Shown here piece by piece: positions 10,786-22,615 of a DNA stretch of 27,500 bases. This DNA comes from Sphaeroforma sirkka (Eukaryota; Opisthokonta; Ichthyosporea; Ichthyophonida), in contig LUCW03002172.1 of NCBI GenBank assembly GCA_001586965.3, forward strand, positions 22,501-50,000. Direction: 5' to 3'. Below the pieces are notes generated by a model. The model was not told the DNA's origin. It did no database searches and saw nothing but the letters and a program-made list of their open reading frames with translations. Each line of letters begins with the position of its first letter. The stretch's first letter is position 1. A program made the position numbers and the translations under genes.

Positions 10786-13700
10786 TCAGTTCACTTCTGC
10801 GCTGGAGCTGTGCTCTCGCCCCGTCACCGAAAACAATTTCTCTCCCACGAATTGTCCCAAAGCACCCAGCTTCGCGAGTTTGTCAGCTGCTTCGTTGCCA
10901 GGTATGCCCACGTGTGCAGAAACATGGCGCCAGGCGACCTTAGTATTGTACCGAAGATTGTAGGCCTCCTCTGCGCAGTGGAGGGCCTTGAGCAGGTCGA
11001 TGTTGGATAGGGCCAGTTGTCTCCCTTTGGCATCCTTCCAATTATTCATGACCCATTTTTTCTTCCATTTGGTCATCGCATTGATGGTATATTTGCTATC
11101 GGACCTGATTTCGAGCTTTTCTATGCCGAAGACGAGTGCGGTGTGGATGGCATGCACTGCCGCCCGAAGTTCGGCGCGTTGATTGGTGTTGAATCCGTTC
11201 TGTAGTGGATGCCCGGTGTTCCTGAAAATACATGTGTAATATACGCATGAGTACAAGCCCGATAGTATGACCAACACGTAGTCAATAGATTGCGCATGGG
11301 TTTGAAGGTAACGATATCGAATCACTGACTTCTGGAGATTTGTGGGGATGAAGATTTGTAAAATGACCACACTACTTGAGTTTGGGATTAGAACGGCACC
11401 CCTCTCGATATAATATACATCAGCAATTTTACATTGAATATATCTAAATATGGATTGGGCATTACTTTTTAAGTATATCTGTTGCAGTGAAGCTGGATGA
11501 GAGTCTTCATGCTTGAAATAGGCGATCATTAGAGTGCAACCAAAGTGTGCGTATGATTCAAAGGCGCGTGGCATTGTGCTGCATGATTTGGGATCGGTAC
11601 CTACCCCCATCACAAGACATTGGAAGACTGCGACGTCGGATCAGGTGTAAGTCACGCTGGGTATATAAACAAGTAAAAGTCGAGGACGACCCTATATCAT
11701 CACTAGATAACCTCTCTTCATGCAGAGAGAGTAGCACATCCTGATTGCCCGAGTAGAAGACGGACAACACATATCTCAAACACAACTACACAGAAACATT
11801 TGAACAATATGTACTGGGTATTGAAGCGTATCTGGCCATACGTACAGTATTGCGCCGCGCACACACAACTAACAGTCTGCTTTGTGGTATTGCAAAGACA
11901 CACGTACCATCTGTGGTTGTAGTTCCAAAACACGCCGAAACCAGCTCGGGAGTGGATGGTCTGGTTATTCCCCAGAGCTGAGCCATCCACATACACTACC
12001 GCTCGCCCGCTTTCTATCTGCAGTAACCGTTGGTCCTCAGGCGTAGGTGTAAGCGACACCTTTGGCAAGTGAATAGGTCTTTGATCAAGCGCTCCGTTCA
12101 GCTGTTCCAACTCCTTGTCTGTGAGCTCAAAGTGACTGTCCATGTACTTCTCTGCTGCGCTAGCCCCCTCGTCGTCGGTCGGTGGCCTACTACTCGTGGT
12201 AGCACTCGGATCAAAGAAGGTTTTGTACAGCGCATCAATCTCGCTGGTCAGTACACTCGCCGGTGTGCCCTCTGAGAGTCTCGCTTGACTATCTGCACCC
12301 GTTTCGCTCAATGCACTGTCATTTGCTGGCAATACAGGCCATTCCGATACCCTCGGTGCGGCTTTGACCCGCACGAGGTTCCCGTTCCTTAATTCGACAA
12401 CGTGCCCGTTCAATTCGCCCACACCTTGGCCTGAACCACTCTGGGTAGAGCACTCAAGTACCGCACTTCCCCGCTCTGTGGTGATAGGCACTTGCCCTGC
12501 ACCATTGCTGACACACTCCATCGCTGGTCTTTTCTTCGCCGGGGACTCGGAATTCAATACTAAGGGCCACACGGTGTAGTCGGACCCACTCGCAGCGTCC
12601 GATACGTGTGTAGGTGCACCAGAGCCAACATCTTCGAGATGTTGATGCGCAAGCACAACTGGTTCCATAGGGTTTTTCTGCGGTATGCGTTCTGATGCTA
12701 TTGTTTTGGTGACTTTTTGTGATGCGAGTTGATCGTTCACAGTTCTAGTAATAAAGTCTGATCCAGGAGAGACGCGTTTAATACCACTACGTTGCACATA
12801 CCCCGCGCTCGTGTCTAAGAGCTCAGGCTTTCCAGTTCGGTCGATTACCTGAGAGTTGCTGGCTGTATTGGTAGTTGCGCCTGTGTGAATAGTGGCGTCT
12901 CCGAAGGCTGTTTGATACGTAGTCTGGCGTCCAGAGGTAGGCCCGGGTATCGAATAATTGGGCAACGTGCGACTATGTCCCACAGACCTTGTTACCTGAG
13001 CTGGGTCTATGCCATTGTCTGATTGGAGTGTGTTTCGCGTTGCTGAGGCATTCGTGTCGGCACTGGCATATGCTTCGGCTTGCTCGCGGGTGGGAAACTT
13101 CTTGAACTTGGCATTGGGATATCCACTCACTTGGGATTGACACTGGTCCCTATATATGGCAGTAATCGAGTGACATCAATAAGATCACCGGTTAGAAACA
13201 ATCGCCGATCAGAATTTGATTATTTTGTCTTGCTGGCGTTTGTACTGTCTATATGAATAATTGACACGTGAATCGGCTTGTGTTTGGATACAGGTAGGCC
13301 GGCTTGGCACATAGAAGCACACTGTGGGGATCCTTATCAAGGCCCACAGGTAGACGGCCCAAAGGCATTACACCGCACAGCACACTCATCCAGCCATACG
13401 CACACAACTTAATCCACGCCCGTAATAGAAGATAGCGCAAAAGATCAATCAATGAAACTATACAGTTATACCAGACTACCCAATATATAACGATTTGCGT
13501 TCAAGAAAGAAATCAGTAGGGTTTCTTTTGAGTACGTTAAACTTGTGCCGTCAGATGAGAAGAAGCCCACCACTCAAGTTAACGTGAATGTACGTGAAAG
13601 AGAGATACTTGTGAATTGCATAGTATAGATACTGGCATCAGAGAGCTCGCACCCGTTCGATAGCCCCACATTAACGCTATGTCATTGATCTTCAACATAC

Positions 13701-14116
13701 ACACCCAAACGAAATACATCATCTTTCCTTTGGACAAGGTGAAAGTGAAGTATATGTATATTGTGATACTGCCAGACTATACATATAATTAAACATGGCG
13801 CACAACACCCACTGAACGACTACATACAGATACAACATATTGACGGTCTTATACGCAGGGAGGCACAAAAGAGAAAGTAACATTTACACATAGACCAGGT
13901 AGCACAGTGATCTGTCTAAATCCGTTAACACAAAGTATACATACATGGCTCCCAACAAACGAACATTTACGTCTAGAGTAGGTATCTATGGAAGTATGTA
14001 TGTATGTATGTATGTATGTTTGTATGCGTGTGCGTGTGTGTGTGTACGTATGTATGTATATATGATGTATGTATGCATATATTCATGTATATATCACATG
14101 TATGTATATATGTATG

Positions 14117-14150
<34 letters not shown>

Positions 14151-14229
14151 TGTGTATGTATGTATGCATGTATCGCATGTATGTATGTATGTATGTATGT
14201 ATGTATGTATGTATGTATGTATGTATATG

Positions 14230-14260
<31 letters not shown>

Positions 14261-14295
14261 CCATATATATATATAATATATAATGATATTATTAC

Positions 14296-14335
<40 letters not shown>

Positions 14336-14436
14336 GATATGATGATGATGATGATGATGTGATGATGATGTGCAATGTGTATGTAATATGTATAATGTGT
14401 ATATGTATATGTATATGTATATGCAATATGTATGCA

Positions 14437-14502
<66 letters not shown>

Positions 14503-14529
14503 ATATATATGTATATATTTATAAATGTA

Positions 14530-14565
<36 letters not shown>

Positions 14566-14967
14566 AATGATACTTATTTATGTGCATTTGTATGAGTGAG
14601 ATATTTGTTAGAACTTAAACATATATTCAAATATAATAGCTGAGGCCGATACATACCATGTGAGGTATACCCCCGACTTCTTGCCAGTATGGACAGCATA
14701 GAAGCCACCCTTTTTCTTGCCCATCTTGACAGGCGTTGGTTTGGCAAAATTGGATAACCAATTGATGTCGTCTGTGAATTCCTCCTCTTGTTGAATCGTA
14801 AAAGTTAAACTTGACTTGTATCTATCTGTCCCCCTATATGGTACTCGTAAGTATTTAGTATTGAGTTGGCTGATAACAATGATCGGACTACAACCAGAAG
14901 TAGTTAAACGTCGCACCGGAAACTCGCACGCAGCTGCCTTATTGGCATGCACTACCGCAGCGAACAT
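10786..14967 (-). CDS. RNASEH1: Ribonuclease H1 with hybrid-binding domain and very long linker, complete, three exons
   Basis: Exons in coding order: 14967 (or 14724)-14657, 13149-11908, 11221-10786 (stop TGA). Both junctions are phase 2 and restore a Trp codon (W23, W437). Numbering starts at the ATG at 14724, giving 581 residues. The hybrid-binding domain is about 6-51 ([16 protein letters not shown], then [19 protein letters not shown]). A low-complexity Ser/Thr-rich linker spans about 55-400. The RNase H domain is about 405-565. All catalytic residues are present: D411 (YVDGSA), E454 (NQRAEL), D478 (RSDSKYTIN), H540 (HVSAHVG), D550 (NEAADKLA). The enzyme cuts RNA in RNA-DNA hybrids, acting on R-loops and primers in nucleus and mitochondria. 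Starting at 14967 would add 81 residues, rich in Arg and Ala and poor in acids at first, possibly a mitochondrial presequence. Human RNase H1 has 286 residues, so the linker is the oddity. The domain pair and introns argue against a retroelement RNase H. Confidence 0.93.
13990..14570. repeat. TATG, TA and GATG microsatellites in RNase H1 intron 1
   Basis: TATG tetranucleotides dominate about 13995-14235, then TA runs, a short ATG/GATG stretch at 14335-14370, TATATG, and TA again to about 14562. The rest of intron 13150-14656 (about 13150-13990) is unique sequence with no recognised feature. Confidence 0.9.
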
Positions 14968-15890
14968 TTACTTTAAAATCGTTGTTCGATATAATCTTAT
15001 TTATCTGTTCATTCAATATTTTGTCCATTTCCAGCAGCTATACTCACTTGAGTGCAGGTCACTATATGCTTTCCTGGGTTCATTGAAAATGCTTCGTTGT
15101 GGTATGTGAATCGAGGTGTATTTAAATGCATTGCATACCACCGAGCAAATATATTCGCATGGTACAAGAATATGATTGGTACACGGGGACGAACTATCTA
15201 TGGCATTATCTTGCTTCAAGTTACGTCATCAATTTCATACATATTTTGAGGTTTTGACTGCAATCGCCAATCTGTGCCCACTGGTGAGTCGGTGACTGGC
15301 CTGTGCACAATGAGCACGCGTGCCTGAGTTTGAGGTTGCCTTGGCTTCTTTCATATACATACGCATACTACTTATTTAATTTGAGTGCTTACGAGCTGCG
15401 GATTTTTAATATTTATGCTTCGTTGTCTTCCGAGGGACATAGTTATTCACTAAACCATTGAAGGGCCTTGCGATATCAGAAAGATATCCACAATATCTTA
15501 CGTCAACACTTTCTCTTTCTGTCATTAGAAAGGAAATAGAAAGAATAGTCAACTTTCGAGCGCACATTACTTACTTGCAGGATTTACGAATTTCTACTAG
15601 AGAACGACAAAAAGAAAACACAGAGAATATAAAAGACTTTCATGAGCCTACGCAATCACCGGTACTCGGACAGATTAAAAAAAGTATGTCCCTACTTTTC
15701 CTGGTGAACAGAAGAGTCTACCTCGCATATTGTCTATTTTCAATAAGCATGTTCACTTTGGCTTGTTCAGAAAGTCAGCTACGTTTGCATTTGCGTGTGA
15801 CTATACTGCAGTTTTCGCAGGTTTCGAACAAAGTATGTAATTAGGCTATACAAGGGCAGTTAAATTCGCGATGTTTTGATACTTATTTAT
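14968..15890. other. Spacer upstream of RNase H1
   Basis: This should hold the RNase H1 promoter, but I recognise no motif. A plus-strand frame at 15458-15844 (128 codons) has no family signature or exon partner and is not called as a gene. Confidence 0.5.
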
Positions 15891-15892
15891 TT

Positions 15893-16460
<568 letters not shown>

Positions 16461-16657
16461 GATTAGTTTTATATATTTATTCTCAATAGTTATATAATTT
16501 TATATTGGCGGTGTAATTCGTCTCACTTGTTCTGCAGAGTGGCCGTGTGACTAGACGAAACTTGAACATGAGATGATGTGGTAGAGGTTCGCCACTGCTT
16601 TTTTCTGAAAAGTCCTTTTGAGATCTGTTCTTAGACTCGTGTTAAGTGGACATTGCT

Positions 16658-19462
16658 ATGGAGGGTCTAGCGCTGATTTATGAAACCCGCATCGGCCGAT
16701 TCAACAATATACGGATTCGCGGCAGGTGGGTTGTTTTGCCATTTGCTCATACAATTCAATCGTATTCCATGTAACCACGTTTATACGAGTACTTATCTAG
16801 AATTGGCTTCTTGTCGCTGGATTTAGAACAAACAAGGGCGTACTTCACCCTTTATCAATGGTGCGTGTGATATGTCTTACCTTTTTATTTATGATGATTG
16901 ATTTGTCTGCCATTCCTTGCCACACTCGCAGACATGTTCAGTTGTGGTTGGTAGATGCCTATCATCTGTATGAGCTTGACAGGCTGCTGCAGGAGGATGA
17001 AGCACAATACCAGTTTGCCATAAAGTTTGTCCGCGCTTTCCCACAGGTATCTTTGCACTTGTTCACCGATTCGTTGCACTATATTTCAAGGTAAGAGCAT
17101 ACCAACACGTATAGAGCAACTCTGACTTGACTGGGGAAAGGGATTTTGATGCCGGTTTCCATGGTTACGAATGTTTTAGAAACCATGTGCAGATCACAGA
17201 TGTGTTGGTTTTGGGTATGAGTGTCTCTACCAATCTGCACCAGAATTTGTGCCAATCTACGTATGATATAACTTTGCGCTTGACCTTGATAGCCCTTCGT
17301 ATGTACTGGAACATTAAGGGCGATATAGTACTGTAAAGCGAATTCCCTCCTGCACTCATGATATTATACCAATTACTCGCTCGAGACCAGTTGCAATTAT
17401 TTGCACTGAGCCACAGAACAACGAAAGGTTCGTTCGACGACTATATATTGATAACAAAACACCCTCCTGTATCTGTACCTGTATCTGTATTTCTTTGTAG
17501 ATACAGAAATGGTCCCAATTGATCATACTCATCAGAGCGCTGCCGTATCGTACATGGGAGTTACAGGCCGCCAAGAAGTGGTAAGGATATAAAACACTTG
17601 GTCTCATTACATTTTCAAAGGTTTAATCCTGGATATTTCAGCTGTGCAGCTGTTCCTCGACTGCATAGGCACTAGATATGAAATCAGGTCTTTAAGTCAC
17701 AGCCTTCGCTCTCGTTTCTCCTATCAGAACCAATTTGCGTCGTAGATAGACAATTTTTTTGCCTCGTTGTCTATTAACCCTGGCTAGCCTGTTATTGCGT
17801 CTCAACTCTGAGCTTGATCGTCCCGTTCTGGACTTCTAGGTACGGCAAGCTCCATGTACTTCTACGCCTGAATACCCAGTTCCACTTTTTCGGATTGTGG
17901 CTCTCGACATTGGGCGGTGCCCATTCCGCACTAGGTGATACAGATCGCAGTCACGTAAGTCATTACTGTGACATATTGCTTCATTTAAAACAGGATGCAA
18001 TCTCGTCAAAACCTTTTTTTCCTTCCCGCCAATACTACTGTGACATATCTTCGCGGCGCATTCACTAGATGAATAGTTTGATTACATTTCTTCGATTGGC
18101 ATTCAAATATACTTCGACCCTGTCCAGATCTTCGCGGATATTTGATAATTTGCAGTCTTTTTAAACCTTATTGACAGAATGATATGATGCTCTTCTTTTT
18201 ATATTGGTCTCTGCAGGCCATCAGGGCGTTCCATCTAGGAGTGCAACAGATGCGAGTTGCGCAACGAATGGGAAACACCTATCTTGGTACGTGGTTGTAT
18301 TGCTGGTTTCCCTGATTCGAGTACAAACGTATCGTGGTTGTGAATGGTATCCCGGGCTCTGCTACTATTTGTCACGGGCAAACGCACGAGATGCATTATT
18401 CCCATCTATCTATGAAAGCATGTACAGGTACCGCTAAACTGTCAGAGTCGACCATCGCATGCGTGTGAACACTGCGGTGAATACGCATTGTTTCATTTCT
18501 GCTGCTTCATCGGTTAATGCACTATCTCTTGGTTCATGCCGCATGTTTCTTGTTAGTACACACGTTTGCTCTGGTGTTAAGTAAACACATTCAGGTCATC
18601 TAATTGGCTGCTAACTCGTTTACCCATGGTTTCCATTGGTGTGCAGAGTACATGTGTTTACTCCACTTGTCGCACGGGATGATCCAATTGGAGCAGTACA
18701 CCGCCGCCAGACACACCATTGAACGGTGCTGGAAGGTGCGACAGGCGTCTTTCAAGTACGACGACAAGGTGTGTTACCGAGCTCATCCCACTATACAATC
18801 TATGTCTCAGCCCACAAATGCGATCACGTAGGGTCTCCATAAATGTTATACCTCGCCATTGCTTTGCGCTGTGTGCTGTGGTGCAATCAGTGAACTCTCC
18901 GATGAGCTTGTATTGCCTATCGGTATCTCGTTGTATGTATGGCGATCTGGTTTTCAATAAAGTGTGGAGGTGTTCGCTGAGTCGTATCTCGGTCAGATGG
19001 TCATACGCAACATTGTCCTTCAACTACCACATCATTGAGTAGTTGGTAGAATTATTTCGTACCACTTGAACCTTTAAATTTCGTTTATGCTCTCGTGGTT
19101 AGTCTTTGTTCTGGGGAGCAGAGCGTGTCAAGGAATGACAACGTGTCCATGCCACTAACATGCATGATCCGCTAAGAATTGTCGCTGGATGGAGAATTAA
19201 ATCATGTTATGAGAGAAAACTATTGCTGGAGAGACAATGCCATAGGGCCCTGTAACATCTATAGAGGTCGATCGCCTTCCAGGTTGGTGTAGCTACCGCG
19301 AATGCAGCATTTTCACACGTGGAAATCTAATCCCAACATGCTAATTTCCTCCCATTATTCTGTATTGCGTAGTTCACTCAAAGTTGTCAAGCGGCCTGGC
19401 GCCGACTGAATATTGCGCTGCGCAAACGGAGACTAAAGCGACTGGAGATGGCAAGTGGCTGA
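16658..19462 (+). CDS. TPR-like helical protein, unnamed, complete, seven exons
   Basis: Exons 16658-16725, 16932-17046, 17501-17580, 17840-17954, 18217-18286, 18647-18768 and 19373-19462 (stop TGA). Junction phases run 2, 0, 2, 0, 1, 0 and all agree. Total 660 nt, 219 residues. It starts MEGLALIYETRIGRFNNIRI. Aromatic-rich helices follow (VQLWLVDAYHLYELDRLL, then FAIKFVRAFP, then IRALPYRTWELQAAKKW). Residues from about 100 on have the spacing of tetratricopeptide repeats: LSTLGGAHSALGD, AIRAFHLGVQQMRVAQRMGN, LHLSHGMIQLEQYTAARHTI. The C-terminus is basic (LRKRRLKRLEM). No signal peptide or membrane segment is evident. TPR arrays usually bind other proteins; the partner here is unknown. The call is sure as a gene, but only moderate as TPR-like. 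The last exon could be spliced differently. I do not recognise an orthologue. Confidence 0.8.
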
Positions 19463-19565
19463 CGTTACAGCATCGCCGTATATACTAGTGCACTCTGATA
19501 GAAACCAGGAGAATACATGCATGACTAACAGGGTTTGGCAGTTGGCGCATGAGGGTGAAAGGGTG

Positions 19566-19571
19566 AATAAA
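19566..19571 (+). promoter_or_regulatory. Likely poly(A) signal of the TPR-like gene
   Basis: AATAAA about 104 bp after the stop codon. The rest of 19463-20107 shows no recognised gene. Confidence 0.45.
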
Positions 19572-20107
19572 TCTACCTATGCAGAGTATGCCGTTATCTT
19601 CGCAGAATCCTTCGTAAGCACACATAAATGCCTGTACGCCCGGAATTGAAACCGCAATTATCCGAAAAGCGGCATGCCTCACTCGGTGAAAGAGATGGCT
19701 GGTGCGATCATCCAAGGGATTCGTACTATTGAAAATGCATATAACATGACAAGTCTGCATCGTCAATAACCCAAGTGATTACTCTTATTGATACATGACC
19801 ACCTACGTTGTCGCTTCCATATTTGATTTAACTGTAAGCCCCAGCAGGCACACAGACTTGTCATGGGCAGTCCCGATGCAAATCGATCTAACGTTTTCAA
19901 TTTTCCAAACACGAATGGATACTCTATGCTTGCTTGTATGCGCGTCCTTCATAACCGCATCAGAAAGAGCTGCGAGCCTTTACAAGGGGACTAGTACAGG
20001 CGGTTAGTACCATCCGGCATTTGAAATTTTTGCATAAATATATAACATCAACGGAGGCACATCACACAAACGCAGAGATCCCAATACGGAACCACAAACG
20101 GTTTGTT

Positions 20108-21349
<1,242 letters not shown>

Positions 21350-21485
21350 CCTATTTGATTTTGTTAGTTATGGTCGACAAGTATATTCGTTAAAAGTATC
21401 ATAGACCAACAGTCCAACACTGAGAACAAATCAGGATAAGGGAATGGTTTTGGACGTACTGCTTATTTCGAAGAAGGCTATGACA

Positions 21486-21685
21486 GGGGGGGTATTTATT
21501 TATTTATTATATTTTATGGGGGGGGGGGTATTTATTTATTTATTTATTATATTTTACGGGGAGTATTTATTTATTTCTTGTATTTAATGAGGGGTACTTA
21601 TTTATTATTTTATTTTATAGCGGTACTTATTTATTTTATTGTTTTATGGGGGGTGCTTATTATTTTATTTTATTTTATTTAGTCC
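21486..21685 (+). repeat. G-run plus TATTTATT minisatellite
   Basis: About six units, each a run of 3-11 G followed by TATTTATTTATT and TATTTTAT-like sequence. G-runs begin near 21486, 21518, 21558, 21591, 21621 and 21648, so the period is roughly 30-40 bp and decays to the right. The plus strand is a run of G blocks separated by T-rich loops. The remaining spacer, 21686-22615, shows no recognised gene. Confidence 0.85.
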
Positions 21686-22396
21686 TCTTTTTTAATATGT
21701 TGTCCCGATTCACTATTGATAAATACGGAATGAGTACAAACCCCCAATATTATTTTCCCCATTTTTTATTACGCTCAGAGACTACATGATCTCCTTATCA
21801 TTTTAATTCTCTCTATACTCTCGTGTGAGAGAGAGTCAACACCCTTTCACACGTTATATATGGACGGTCACAATGTTAAGAACCATTAAAACCCGATATC
21901 TCTAGGCCCGTAAAGGTGGTATGACGCTGATTTTCACATATTCGTCTATACAACACTCTTATATCATCATACAGAGCCATACACAATATATAGTAGCTTT
22001 TTTAGCACACACAAGTAACATAGATGTTCATGAGTCGTCACCACTACACATCGGTTGAATCAATCGGTTACACGTGCATGCATATGTATTGTATGGTATA
22101 TACAGGTAATAGCACTGTAATAACGCCGTACCGTCGAAGACAGTAAATTAATAGAGCATATCATATGATATATAGGAGATTTAATAACCATCAGGTGTGC
22201 ACAAGTCATCGGTTAGGTCGATATCAATATGTAGCATTGAGCACATACCATTATCAAATAAACGCTACAACTGGAATAGCTGTTAAAATCCGAAATGCAG
22301 CAGATTGTGGTCTTCTCAACTGTGTGGGATTTGAATTTTGGTCCGCCATTGAGTATAGTCTTATCATAGTCTTATAATACATGAGTACGATACAAG

Positions 22397-22402
22397 TTTA
22401 TT
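22397..22402 (-). promoter_or_regulatory. Possible poly(A) signal of the cysteine-rich gene
   Basis: AATAAA on the minus strand, about 215 bp beyond the stop codon at 22616. Confidence 0.3.
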
Positions 22403-22615
22403 AACATTGGGTGCAGGTTTTCTTGTTCTAGTAGTCTTTATGTTGGTGCCCAGTTTCTATTATGTTTTGTAGAAATATTCTCGACACGCGAAAGATGGTG
22501 TGCGACATAAATTTGTGGTAGGAATGCCTGATATGAAATATTGTAGGGTAGGAACGCTTGAAATGTTTGCAAACACGATATAGAGACCATCAAGTCTCAT
22601 AGTGTATCGTTGGAA

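Noticed and set aside
10786-14967. RNase H domain as part of an LTR retroelement
   Set aside because: It is coupled to a hybrid-binding domain, split by introns in phase, and no reverse transcriptase, integrase or terminal repeats are seen. This is the cellular enzyme.
15458-15844. 128-codon plus-strand frame
   Set aside because: No recognisable domain. A weak hydrophobic stretch alone is not enough to call a gene.
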